From positions 261,284 through 302,220 of the forward strand of contig NZ_BMMM01000007.1 of assembly GCF_014645835.1 (NCBI RefSeq): DNA of 40,937 nucleotides. Direction: 5' to 3'. Shown here piece by piece: positions 15,960 through 23,318 of the stretch. Source of the stretch: Streptomyces albiflavescens (GTDB lineage: Bacteria > Actinomycetota > Actinomycetes > Streptomycetales > Streptomycetaceae). Made by a program: the position numbers and the translations under genes. Positions within the stretch are counted from its first letter, which is position 1, and every line of letters begins with the position of its first letter. Under the pieces are notes generated by a model. That model was given only the letters and a program-made list of their open reading frames with translations, did no database searches and was not told the DNA's origin.

Positions 15960-18122
15960 TCAGACGGCAGTGGGGAGCTGGAGCGGCTTGGGTATCAACA
16001 GCCCTGCCCGGTCCCGGCGTTCGCCCAGCTCGTCGAGGAGTTCGGCGATCCGCTCGGTGTGGTGAGGTGTGAGCCGCCCGGTGTCGTCGAGCTGGACGGC
16101 GCACGCCGTGGTCGTGTCCACGAGCCGTTCGAGGGTGGCCGCGACCTCGCACGCGCCCTCGGCATGCCGTGCCAGGGCGGGGAGTTCGGCGGCGGCGAGG
16201 TCGATCGCGGCGCGGGCCTCGGCCAGCGCCCGATAGGCCTCGCGCCGCAGGATCCACCGGCCGACCCGGTCGTCCTTCGCACGGGCGTCCGTCCGACCGT
16301 CGGCCAACGTGCGGGCGTCCGTCCGACCGTCCGTCCGACCGTCGGCCGGCGTACGGGCGTCCGTCCCACCATCGACCGTTGTACCGTCGTCCGTCCCACC
16401 ATCGACCGTTGTACCGTCGTCCGTCCCACCATCGACCGTCGTACAGGCTTCCGTCCCACCGTCGACCGTCGTACGGGCGCCCGTCCCACCGTCGACCGTC
16501 GTACGGGCGCCCGTCCCACCGTCGGCCGTCGTACGGGCGTCCGTCCCACCATCGACCGTCGTGCGGTCGCTCAGCACATGCGCGAGATAGGCGTCCGCCG
16601 CCTCCGTGGCGCGCACGAGCCGCGCCCGCACCGTCCCCCCACGCTGCCCAAGCGCCGGCAGATGCCCCACGAGCAGCACGATCGCGCAGGCCAGCAACGT
16701 CTCGCCGATCCGGCTCCAGGAGGCCTGCGGCTCCCCTCCCACCATGACGAGCGCGAGCACGAGGACGGTGACGACGGCGGTCTGCGCGGCGAAGTGCCGC
16801 ATGGCGACGGGAATCAGGGCGCCGCTGATCGCCACCAGGGCGACGAGTCCTTCCGGCCGCGGCAGCAGCGCGGCGAGCCCCGCGAAGACGACCGCGCCGA
16901 GCACGGTCCCCGCCGCCCGGCACAGCACGCGCGAGGCGAGCGGCCCGAGATCGGGCTTGACGAGAAAGACGGCGGTGGCGGGGAGCCAGTACCAGTGCGA
17001 GTGGTTCCCGTACCAGCGGGCCTGATGCAGGGCCTGCGCCACAGCCGCGCTGGCGCCGAAGCAGAGCGCGACTCGAAGCCCGTACTCGCGGCCTCCGGAA
17101 CCGAGCGCGGTGCGTACGAGGGATGCGGCGGTACGGCGCCGGGTGTGCAGGGCGTCCGAGGCGCCGCCTCGGTCGAAGGCGTCGGCCGCGTGCAACAGCG
17201 CGTCGTCGAGGGCGCGCAGCGCGGGGGCGGACCGGGTCGGCGCGGGCACCGGCCCCGTGTGGGTGCCGGTGCGGACGGCGACGGCCAGCCGCCGCGGTCC
17301 TTCCGCCGCCCGAGCGGACACCGCCTCGCCCGCCCAGGCCAGCGCCGTCGCGGCCTCAGCGAGCGGCAACGCGGCGGCGTACTGCGCGTGCAGCCGCCGC
17401 TCGGCCGCGGAACTGGCGTACCGCCGCAGCCGGGGCCCGGTGAGCGCGTCCTGCGCGTGATCGAGCGCGGCGGTCAGCGCGACGCGCCGGGCGGTGGCAT
17501 GGGGGCCGCCGGCGGAGTCCAGCAGATCGGCGATGGCGTCGTAAACGGCGGTCACGGCGTCCCGCTCCCCGTCGAACCGATAGTCCCCGGCGGTGACACC
17601 GGTCGTCGGCAGCGCGAGCCGCAGCGCGAGGAGCCAGCTCGCCCCCGAGAGAAAGAAGACCGCACGCTGCCAGCTCGGCTCGGGAAGCGGCATCCCGGCC
17701 CCGATGGCCGAGGCGACCAGCACCTGCGTCCCGGCCCCGGAGGCGACGGGCCCGACGGCGCTGACGGCTCCGGCGACGAGCCCGAGTCCGGTGAGGAGGA
17801 GGGTGAGCACCACAGCATGGACATGCTGCCCGGCATACGACCCGACGAGCAGCCCACCGGCCCCGGCGAGGGCGGGCACCCCCAGCCTCCTGACGGCGGC
17901 CCGCCGGCTCCCCGGCCGGTCGTTGATCCCGGCGAGCATGGCACCGAGCGCGGCGACTACCCCGAGGGAGGTCCGCCCGGCGAGGACGGCCACGAGGAGC
18001 AGCGGCCCGGCGGCCAGCGCTCCCCGGACCACCGCACTCCAGGGCACAGGGCCGCGCTGCGCGCGCAGGGCATGGGCGAGCCAGGGCGGTACGGCGACGC
18101 TGGGGAGTGACACGGGGCGCAC
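15960..18122 (-). CDS. FUSC-family membrane protein (aromatic acid/fusaric acid exporter-like) with repeat-expanded linker
   Basis: 720 residues from GTG at 18122 (AGGAG 4-5 nt upstream). Two blocks of membrane spans: about residues 30-170 (GALAAGPLLLVAVLAGRTSLGVVAALGAM, VVLTLLLTGLGLVAGAVSAV, AVFFLSGASWLLALRLALP) and about 350-500 (LRVALCFGASAAVAQALHQ, HWYWLPATAVFLVKPDLG, LGAVVFAGLAALLPR). The motif W-LPATAVFLVKPDLG is typical of FUSC/YccS-type proteins, thought to export aromatic acids. Between the second block and the C-terminal helical domain (about 520-620) lies a hydrophilic run of decapeptides like TTVDGGTDAR, encoded by a 30-bp minisatellite. The repeat keeps frame, so the gene is intact. 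Confidence 0.87.
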   Translation of the reverse strand: MRPVSLPSVAVPPWLAHALRAQRGPVPWSAVVRGALAAGPLLLVAVLAGRTSLGVVAALGAMLAGINDRPGSRRAAVRRLGVPALAGAGGLLVGSYAGQHVHAVVLTLLLTGLGLVAGAVSAVGPVASGAGTQVLVASAIGAGMPLPEPSWQRAVFFLSGASWLLALRLALPTTGVTAGDYRFDGERDAVTAVYDAIADLLDSAGGPHATARRVALTAALDHAQDALTGPRLRRYASSAAERRLHAQYAAALPLAEAATALAWAGEAVSARAAEGPRRLAVAVRTGTHTGPVPAPTRSAPALRALDDALLHAADAFDRGGASDALHTRRRTAASLVRTALGSGGREYGLRVALCFGASAAVAQALHQARWYGNHSHWYWLPATAVFLVKPDLGPLASRVLCRAAGTVLGAVVFAGLAALLPRPEGLVALVAISGALIPVAMRHFAAQTAVVTVLVLALVMVGGEPQASWSRIGETLLACAIVLLVGHLPALGQRGGTVRARLVRATEAADAYLAHVLSDRTTVDGGTDARTTADGGTGARTTVDGGTGARTTVDGGTEACTTVDGGTDDGTTVDGGTDDGTTVDGGTDARTPADGRTDGRTDARTLADGRTDARAKDDRVGRWILRREAYRALAEARAAIDLAAAELPALARHAEGACEVAATLERLVDTTTACAVQLDDTGRLTPHHTERIAELLDELGERRDRAGLLIPKPLQLPTAV
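16351..16560. repeat. In-frame 30-bp minisatellite inside the FUSC gene
   Basis: Seven contiguous 30-bp units begin at 16351, 16381, 16411, 16441, 16471, 16501 and 16531. More degenerate units extend to about 16281. On the coding strand they give TTVDGGTDAR-like decapeptides, with variants TTADGGTGAR, TTVDGGTEAC and TTVDGGTDDG. Two neighbouring units (16381 and 16411) encode identical peptides, suggesting recent duplication. Confidence 0.93.
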
Positions 18123-18271
18123 GGGGCTCCTGTCGGACGAGGGCGGGCGGGGTGCCTTCGGGCGACGTCGGCCGGGCTGCTGTGATGTCTACGGTAGATC
18201 GAGTTGCTGGAGGAAACGGAACGGGCACGTTTCCGCGATGTGACACTTCACGAGGAAGCCGCGTTCTTTAT

Positions 18272-18331
18272 GAACGCAATCGAGAGGAACACAATCGAGT
18301 GGAACGCAATCGCGAGGTGCGTAATCGAGGG
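18272..18331. repeat. Four 15-bp direct repeats downstream of the tRNA-like RNA
   Basis: Units GAACGCAATCGAGAG (18272), GAACACAATCGAGTG (18287), GAACGCAATCGCGAG (18302) and GTGCGTAATCGAGGG (18317). They lie in an A/T-richer noncoding stretch between the FUSC start and the tRNA-like element. With the flanks, 18123-18470 contains no coding frame I can support. Confidence 0.85.
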
Positions 18332-18369
18332 TGGTCGGTCGGCCAGGACGACCCGTGATCGTCACTGAA

Positions 18370-18413
18370 CGCGGAGCGGGCCATCGAGCTGCGCGGACTG
18401 GACTTGAACCAGC
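18370..18413 (-). ncRNA. Second tRNA-like T-arm plus stem, possible second element or decayed copy
   Basis: On the minus strand GCTGG-TTCAAGT-CCAGT (18413-18397) is a normal T-arm. It is followed by a stem (18395-18388 with 18377-18370, one C-C mismatch) closed by a 10-nt loop, the same order as in the element at 18475-18612. No convincing D-arm follows. It could be a degenerate second copy, or the 3' half of a tRNA gene decayed beyond use (its acceptor strand matches the 5' strand at 18530-18524 at only five of seven positions). Low certainty. Confidence 0.35.
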
Positions 18414-18474
18414 ATTTCGGCGCACCGGGGCCTGGGCCAGGTCGATCCGGCGATCGGCGGCGAATACTGAGTCT

Positions 18475-18612
18475 GGAGCAAGAGTCTGAGATTGATCGCG
18501 GTCTGCCTCTGCCGGTTGGGCTACCGCGGCACGGGATGAATGCCGCGGGGAGGAGTCGAACCTCCACTGGAACCGCTCAGTCACGACAAGCTTCAGCTTC
18601 AGCTTGCGCTCC
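18475..18612 (-). ncRNA. tRNA-mimicking RNA with permuted halves (YrlA / bacterial Y RNA-like candidate)
   Basis: Minus strand, in transcript order: anticodon-stem 3' strand CGGTT (18575-18571); variable loop CCAGT; T-stem GGAGG, T-loop TTCGACT, CCTCC (18565-18549); acceptor 3' strand CCGCGGC plus A (18548-18541); 10-nt loop; acceptor 5' strand GCCGCGG (18530-18524); TA; D-arm GCC-CAACCGGCAGA-GGC (18521-18505) with the GG of a D-loop; A; anticodon-stem 5' strand GACCG (18503-18499). Acceptor pairing is 7/7, T-stem 5/5, D-stem 3/3, anticodon stem 5/5 with one G-U. Outside this, GGAGC(gc)AAG (18612-18603) can pair with CTTGCTCC (18482-18475), so the whole is a closed RNA whose stem leaves at the anticodon position. 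That is the published design of YrlA RNAs, the tRNA-mimic partners of Ro60 (TROVE) proteins. No Ro60 gene is in the window. A truly permuted tRNA gene is the alternative. Confidence 0.68.
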
Positions 18613-18619
18613 TCGCGCA

Positions 18620-18647
18620 CCCCGGCCGTCTTGCGTGGTGGCCGGGG
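18620..18647 (-). terminator. Hairpin after the truncated DUF7873 gene
   Basis: CCCCGGCC (18620-18627) and GGCCGGGG (18640-18647), 12-nt loop, beginning 12 bp beyond the stop of the minus-strand gene at 18659. No T-run. It lies just upstream of the tRNA-like RNA on the same strand and may separate the two transcripts. Confidence 0.6.
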
Positions 18648-18658
18648 AGTCTTCAAGG

Positions 18659-19069
18659 CTACCCGAACAGGTAGCCGAACACGGCGTCACCGACCCTCTG
18701 GTCGACGACGTCGACGCCATTCGCCTCTTCCCGCGCGAACTTCACGGCCTGCTGCAACTTCTCGACACGATCGAGGAGTTCGTTCACGCGGCGGGCGGGC
18801 AGAGCCCCCGAGAACTTCACCGTCGTCCAATACCCGACCGGAATGTCCTCGTAGTACACCTCGACCTGAGCCGGATGCTTCTCGGTGGCCTCGGCCTTCA
18901 CGTGATTGCGAGGCACCTTCTTCGTACGGAGCGTCCGCACGGGCTCGGTCTTCCAGGCATCGGTGGACGGGTCCTGCACCCAGGACTCGGAGGCGTCGAG
19001 AACGGGCAACTTCCTCACGAACGTGTGGAGATCGGTGAGCTGCTTCTCGAGGAACAGCAGATACGACAC
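18659..19069 (-). pseudogene. DUF7873-like protein, N-terminal half missing
   Basis: The open part encodes 136 residues from a GTG at 19069: VSYLLFLEKQLTDLHTFVRKLPVLD..., EATEKHPAQVEVYYEDIPVGYWTTVKFSGALPARRVNELLDRVEKLQQAV (in parts), ending RVGDAVFGYLFG. I recall these Streptomyces proteins as about 220 residues, with roughly 110 residues (starting near MTKLNQIIAVEKGVK) before the conserved YLLFLEKQL. Here the frame breaks off just before that point, next to another beheaded gene on the opposite strand. There is no ribosome site before the GTG. Function of the family is unknown. The remaining C-terminal half has kept its frame and codon bias, so the loss may be recent. The length comparison rests on memory. 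Confidence 0.7.
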
Positions 19070-19077
19070 CGGACGAG

Positions 19078-19524
19078 GCCGACGAGCACGAGGCGTGGGC
19101 GCGCGGCACCGGGCTCAGCCGACTGACCAGCCCGGCCCAGCTCCTGAACTCCTGGGACGAGTTCTTCCCTGCACTGGAGCGCCTGCCCCGGTTCGACCGC
19201 GACCTGCGCGCCCTCGACCCGAAGTGGTTCCGGTCCGTCCGCGACCTCCTCGCCGACCTGCAGTCCACGGCCGCCGACCACTGGCATCTCGACCGCTCAC
19301 CCGAACCCGACTGGCAGAACGCGCACATCACCCCCGAGGCGCAGACCCGGCGCCACTTATGCACCTTTCCGGACCCGGACCTCGCCGGCCAGGACGCGTG
19401 CTTCTCCTGGCACGGCCGCATGACACCGGGCAAGGGACGGCTGTACTTCCGGCTGGTACCCGAGCGGAAGGCCTTCCGCCTCGCCTGCGTCGGCACGATG
19501 CCGGGGAGCGACCGTCTGTCCTGA
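19078..19524 (+). pseudogene. 5'-truncated gene of unknown function
   Basis: A plus-strand frame with strong G/C third positions runs from the junction near 19075 to TGA at 19522-19524 but has no start codon before its middle. It reads DEADEHEAWARGTGLSRLTSP, then LLNSWDEFFPALERLPRFD, LDPKWFRSVRDLLADL, and ends CFSWHGRMTPGKGRLYFRL and FRLACVGTMPGSDRLS. About 148 residues remain. I do not recognise the family. Codon use shows this was a real gene; the missing start and the opposed truncated DUF7873 gene show that a deletion removed both 5' ends and the promoters between them. Confidence 0.66.
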
Positions 19525-19709
19525 CAGTAGATTTGGATCACTTCGGTGGTGGGATGCACGTGGCTCAGGGGGCTGATGTCGTCGGAGCACCGGCGGCGTA
19601 CTGAAGTCGCGGGATACTGAAGGGCGGTGGAGCACTTCAGCCCGCCCCAGCTCCCGGCCCCTCCCCGGCGCGGAGCACGCACATCGGAACGTGAGTGGGT
19701 CCGGACACA

Positions 19710-19749
19710 CCTCCGCCCGCCGTCGAGGTGCATCGTCGGTGGGCGGAGG
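19710..19749. terminator. Stem-loop terminator between converging genes
   Basis: CCTCCGCCC (19710-19718) and GGGCGGAGG (19741-19749), extendable inward by GCCG/CGGT. It follows the stop of the minus-strand lipoprotein gene (19765) and lies downstream of the truncated plus-strand gene. The rest of 19525-19709 shows nothing I can name. Confidence 0.6.
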
Positions 19750-19764
19750 CGTCGTCCCGGAGGG

Positions 19765-20238
19765 TCACGAGCCGGGCTTGTCGGTCGAGGAGGACTGCTT
19801 GCCCTTCCCGGTCGGCTGATGGGTGAAGACGGCCAGGTGCCACGCACCCTTGTCCCGCGTCACGGTGAAGGTGTCCCGCAACGGCTTGCCCGCCTTGTCC
19901 TCCGCAACGAGGCGAGCCGATCCGGTGTCCGGGCCCATGTCGTGGTCGATCTGGACGTTCTTGATCTTCCACCCCCGCCCGCCTCTGTCCGCGAGGATCT
20001 GCGCGGCCTCCTTCCTCGACCAGCTCTCGTCCTTGACGCCGCCGACTTCGATCAGCCCGGTGGCGCTGCGGTAGTTGAGAGCGTCCACGTAGGCTTCGAC
20101 GGCCTGGCGTGCCCCGTCGGAGGATGCCGAGCTGGAGGGTTCGGCCTTGTCGTCATGGGACGAGCAGCCGGTTGCGACGGCCAAGGCGGCCAGCACGGCC
20201 AAGAGTCGTCGACGTTCCACAGCGCGCTCCTTGTTCAT
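19765..20238 (-). CDS. Putative lipoprotein
   Basis: 157 residues from ATG at 20238 (AGGAG upstream). The N-terminus MNKERAVERRRLLAVLAALAVATGCSS is a lipoprotein signal: basic start, hydrophobic stretch, lipobox ATGC with Cys near residue 25. A Ser-rich linker follows, then a small domain of about 110 residues (ARQAVEAYVDALNYRSATGL, WKIKNVQIDHDMG, DTFTVTRDKGAWHLAVFTHQ) that looks like the NTF2-like/lumazine-binding proteins found outside actinobacterial membranes. It begins 31 bp after the amidase gene on the same strand, so the two are probably one transcript. Specific role unknown. Confidence 0.83.
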   Translation of the reverse strand: MNKERAVERRRLLAVLAALAVATGCSSHDDKAEPSSSASSDGARQAVEAYVDALNYRSATGLIEVGGVKDESWSRKEAAQILADRGGRGWKIKNVQIDHDMGPDTGSARLVAEDKAGKPLRDTFTVTRDKGAWHLAVFTHQPTGKGKQSSSTDKPGS

Positions 20239-20269
20239 CTGCGGGTTCTCCTGTGGGGGCAGCAGCCTG

Positions 20270-21457
20270 TCAGGTGCGGTGTGCGTACCACCAGGCACGA
20301 GGGTGGTCGGACAGGAGCTTGCGGAGGCTTTTGTTGTGGGTGTCACCGGTGTGGTAGGTCAGGTACGGAGTGCCCTGGTACTTCTTCGTGACGATCATCG
20401 AGTGGTCGATGTTGTTGTTGCGGGTCCAGTCCGCCTGGAGCACGTCCGACTTGGCCAACTGCCATACGTTGCCCAGGATCTTGGTCCTCTTCGCGTGCTT
20501 CTTCGCGAACCAGTACCAGTTCTCGGCGCCCGCCCAGGTGTAGCTGGTGAAGACCGTCGACGGCCCGTAGAACCAGTACTTGTTGCTCGTCCGCTGAATG
20601 AGGGCGCCGCCCTTGGGACCCCACCCCCCGGCCAGCATCGCCTGGGAGATGAAGTTCGTGCAGTCGTTGCCGTAGGTGCGGTACGCGCCGTTGTGGTGGT
20701 CCCAGTACCTGTCGGCGTAGGCCACCATCTTGTTGTAGTTGTACGCGGCCGAGACCGCCGGCTTGACGAAGTCGACCGTGCTGTCGGGCAGCGGGGTGGT
20801 GTCGGACGCGTCCTCCTTGCCACCCTCGTCCTCGTCCGGTGTGCCGCCCCCGTTGTCGGCAGTGGTGTCGGCGTCCGCGTCCGACACCTGTGTCGTCGGC
20901 GTCGGACCGCCCCCGGTGTCGGCCCTGTCCGACGCCAACAGCCACGCACCGTCGGCGCCTTGAGTGAACTTCACCGTGTGCGGGAGCGACAGCTCCTCGT
21001 ACTCCGGCGCCCCTTCTTCGACCTCCTGCGGCGTGAACGGGAGGCGGAGGCGCGTGTGTTCCGTGAGCTGAAGCGTCGCCGTGTCACCGGTGACGGTCGT
21101 GTCGTCGACCTTCACGTCGACTTGCGCCTGCGTGTAGCCGCCGTCGACTTCCTTGTACCGCTTGCCCTTCTCCGCGAGTGCGGCGAGATCGTCCTGCGCC
21201 TCGGCCGCCATGGAACGCGTGGCCTTGACCCGGACGATCGCGGCCCTGGCCGGGTGCGGAGACGTCGTCAGCATGTCGGCCCGCTGTTGCAAGTAGCCCT
21301 CGGCGACCCCAGCCAGCTCCGTGGTGTCGGTGCTCGCCGACGACGGCTCGGCAGCGGAGGCGGAAGCGGGCTGGGCGCCGGCCGGTATGTCGGCGAGTGC
21401 GAGAATCGCCGCCGCTGTGGCCGCGACGACGACGTATCTGTGGTGCGCGATGCGCAT
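20270..21457 (-). CDS. Secreted amidase-domain protein (amidase_6 type)
   Basis: 395 residues from ATG at 21457. Signal peptide (about 1-30: VVVAATAAAILALADIPAGAQPASA), an N-terminal domain to about 185, an acidic Asp/Thr/Gly linker (190-235), and a C-terminal putative amidase domain. The latter has YNYNKMVAYADRYWDHHN, YGNDCTNFISQAMLAGGW (catalytic Cys), DHSMIVTKK (His) and YLTYHTGDTHNKSL. The domain is NlpC/P60-like in its Cys-His pair and occurs in secreted cell-wall or peptide amidases of Gram-positives. Operon with the downstream lipoprotein. The 175 bp upstream to 21632 hold no gene; CTGAC and GTCAG flank an 8-nt spacer near 21476. Confidence 0.88.
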   Translation of the reverse strand: MRIAHHRYVVVAATAAAILALADIPAGAQPASASAAEPSSASTDTTELAGVAEGYLQQRADMLTTSPHPARAAIVRVKATRSMAAEAQDDLAALAEKGKRYKEVDGGYTQAQVDVKVDDTTVTGDTATLQLTEHTRLRLPFTPQEVEEGAPEYEELSLPHTVKFTQGADGAWLLASDRADTGGGPTPTTQVSDADADTTADNGGGTPDEDEGGKEDASDTTPLPDSTVDFVKPAVSAAYNYNKMVAYADRYWDHHNGAYRTYGNDCTNFISQAMLAGGWGPKGGALIQRTSNKYWFYGPSTVFTSYTWAGAENWYWFAKKHAKRTKILGNVWQLAKSDVLQADWTRNNNIDHSMIVTKKYQGTPYLTYHTGDTHNKSLRKLLSDHPRAWWYAHRT

Positions 21458-21632
21458 GAGACCCCCTGATCATGAGCTGACTGGTCGTGGTCAGCCCTGC
21501 GAGTCAAGAGATCCAATTCGAACGGTGCGTTCCCATATGGCAGGTTCTTGATCTCGGAATGTCTGGTTCCTCGTAGGTGAACCGCCGCAGTCAAGAGTTC
21601 GAGTACACCGGCGAGCCCGTTCGGCGGCTCGG

Positions 21633-22801
21633 TCACAGGGGGCCGAGATACTCCACCACAGGACGGCCCACCTGGGTCAGCAGAGGCACGGTATCCGGAT
21701 CCATGACGATGCCGGTGATGAAGAGCCCGCTTCCTGCAATGACATGCACAATGCAGCCCACGAGCATGCCATCCCCCGTCCAGTCGAGCGTCAGCCCCAG
21801 CCCGAGGTAGATCAGACCGGCGACCACCACACTGGCCACCACCACTCCGAGGTCAAAGGCGAGCCCCCACACGACCGCCGGCCCCGGATTGGCCGAATAC
21901 ATGGTGTGAAGAGCGGATCCCGCGATCGGCAGCGGAAGTCCCACGGCAAGAAAGGTCACGAACGCCATGGCCCGGCCCTGCGGGCTTAGCGGCTTCCGGG
22001 GCCGCGCGGGGCGGCTCTGCGCGGGGCCGCTTCCCACAACTGGACGCCCGCTCGCGCCCGCACCCACCTCACCACTGTTCGAGGGGATCCGGGTGTCCCT
22101 CTTGCCACCGTCGGCCGGCTCCCACAAGGCAGCCTCGTGATTCCCGCCCGCCTTTTCGTCAGTGTCGCCCCGCACGGTCTCGCCCACCAGGACAGTCGCT
22201 CGCCCCTCCGCCCCGTGCGACTTCATCTCATCGCTCAGTTGGCGAAGCTCATCGCGTACGGCACCGAGCTCCACTTCCGCCCGCTCCAAGAGCTGAGCGA
22301 ACTGCTCCGTTTCCCTTTCGTCCCGCACCGCATCCGCGGGTTCACTCGGGACGCTGGAAGCTCGCTCGCGCTCCTCCGCCCGTCGCTGCCGCGCAAGCTC
22401 CTGCTGTGCCTGGGCCAGCAGGACCTCGGCCTTCGCCCGTTCCCCCTCGGCCTCCCGCATCATCCGCTGGGCCTGCTCGACGCGCAGCGCGGCGTCCTCC
22501 GGTTTCTTCGAGAACTCGGCATGAGCCTCGGCCCGCCCCTCGGCCTTCGCCCTCCTCGCTGCTCTTCCAACTCCTCGCAGCGTGCGGCCCATTCCCCTAC
22601 CGCACGCGCCAGCACCTGGACCACAACGTCGGCGCGTTCCCGCGCCTCGTGGGCTGCTCGCCCCTGGTCTTCCACTGTGAGGTATACGTGCGTCACATGC
22701 TGGTCGCCGCCGGACTGGTACACCTGCCCATGCTCCGAGGCACGACCCCAGGCTTCGGCTCGTCCACGAGCACCGGAGCCCCAGTTCTCCAGTCCGCTCA
22801 T
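21633..22801 (-). pseudogene. Coiled-coil membrane protein with VYQSGGDQ motif, frameshifted
   Basis: The N-terminal frame starts at ATG 22801, overlapping the previous stop (ATGA): MSGLENWGSGARGRAEAW..., VYQSGGDQHVTHVYLTVEDQ near residue 27, then a helical region to CEELEEQR. Near 22560, at a GGAGGG run, the sense passes to another frame. There a long charged coiled coil (AKAEGRAEAHAEFSKK, EQAQRMMREAEGERAKAE, LLERAEVELGAVRDELRQL), a Pro/Arg linker and three to four membrane spans follow (AFVTFLAVGLPLPIAGSAL, VVWGLAFDLGVVVASVVVAGLIYLG, LVGCIVHVIAGSGLFITGIV). Joined, it is about 385 residues. Y-Q-(A/S)-G-x-D-Q stretches are frequent in Streptomyces signalling or conflict-type proteins, but I cannot name the family. 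Frameshift or sequencing error not distinguishable. Confidence 0.65.
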
Positions 22802-22947
22802 CGCTCGGTGATGCGCTGGTCACGGACCGACTGGTAGATGCGGCTGCTCCCCTCAGCCCGCGCTTCCAGGTGCACGCCCCCGCTGATTGTCTGACCTCCG
22901 GATCCCTGCTGCAACCGGTCCAGCAGCCCGCGCAGCTCATCGGCCGC
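22798..22947 (-). pseudogene. C-terminal remnant of a small protein with IYQSVRDQ motif, cut by an insertion element
   Basis: From about 22947 the minus strand reads ADELRGLLDRLQQGSGGQ, then ISGGVHLEARAEGSSRIYQSVRDQRITER and TGA, which overlaps the start of the next gene (ATGA). Upstream the sequence switches at once to IS256-type transposase DNA, so the true start is lost. The motif RIYQSVRDQRITE parallels VYQSGGDQHVTH in the following protein, so both probably belonged to one system. About 48 residues remain. Confidence 0.6.
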
Positions 22948-23238
22948 TCCGCTTCTTCGACGTGCCGTTGCGTGAATTGCCCGAGCCCGCACCCGCCTTG
23001 TCGCCCTTCTCGTAGCCCAGGTGCTCGGTCAGCTCCGCCTCCAGCGCGCCCTCCAGCACCAGTTTCACCAACCCGGCCAGCAGCCCGCCCTCGCCGACCA
23101 GGTTCACCCTTCCTGGCGGGCCCGCTCGATCAACTGCTCGACCAGATCCGGGTCCAGCTGGGCCGCTCGCGCCAACTCCGCACCCGTTCTCACGCTGTTC
23201 GCGACGCTCTCGCGCGGGCCATCGTCCTTGATCGCCAT
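22948..23238 (-). pseudogene. IS256-family transposase, N-terminal fragment with frameshift
   Basis: ATG at 23238: MAIKDDGPRESVANSVRTG, then ELARAAQLDPDLVEQLIERARQEG and a premature TGA. After a one-base loss near 23108 the frame resumes VNLVGEGGLLAGLVKLVLEG, ALEAELTEHLGYEKGDK, GSGNSRNGTSKK and ends at about 22948 where host sequence begins. These segments are the well-known N-terminus of IS256/IS1081-like mutator transposases, normally about 400 residues. The DDE catalytic part is entirely missing, so it cannot transpose. Confidence 0.88.
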
Positions 23239-23316
23239 GGTGGATCCTTCCCGGCAGAGGCGACACCTCATGCCAGACGGGCCACACCAGGGCTTACACG
23301 AAATTCAGGACAGTCC
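22948..23316 (-). mobile_element. Remnant of an IS256-type insertion sequence, left end retained
   Basis: The stretch beyond the transposase start ends in ACTGTCCTGAATTTCGTGTA (minus strand, about 23313-23294), which resembles IS256-group terminal sequences as I remember them. On one side it cuts a minus-strand gene (remnant to 22947), on the other a plus-strand gene (remnant from 23319). The right end is absent, so the element was later deleted from one side. Confidence 0.7.
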
Positions 23317-23318
23317 CC

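Noticed and set aside
16281..16560. CRISPR array
   Set aside because: Units are contiguous 30-mers without spacers and lie in frame within a coding gene. The same holds for 28861-29010.
18397..18530. Ordinary tRNA gene with an intron (5' half at 18530, 3' half at 18397)
   Set aside because: Acceptor pairing is only five of seven and the anticodon stem is imperfect, whereas the permuted partner upstream pairs perfectly.
18189..18656. Minus-strand frame of about 155 codons across the tRNA-like region
   Set aside because: Covers perfect RNA stems and 15-bp repeats; no ribosome site and no coherent protein text.
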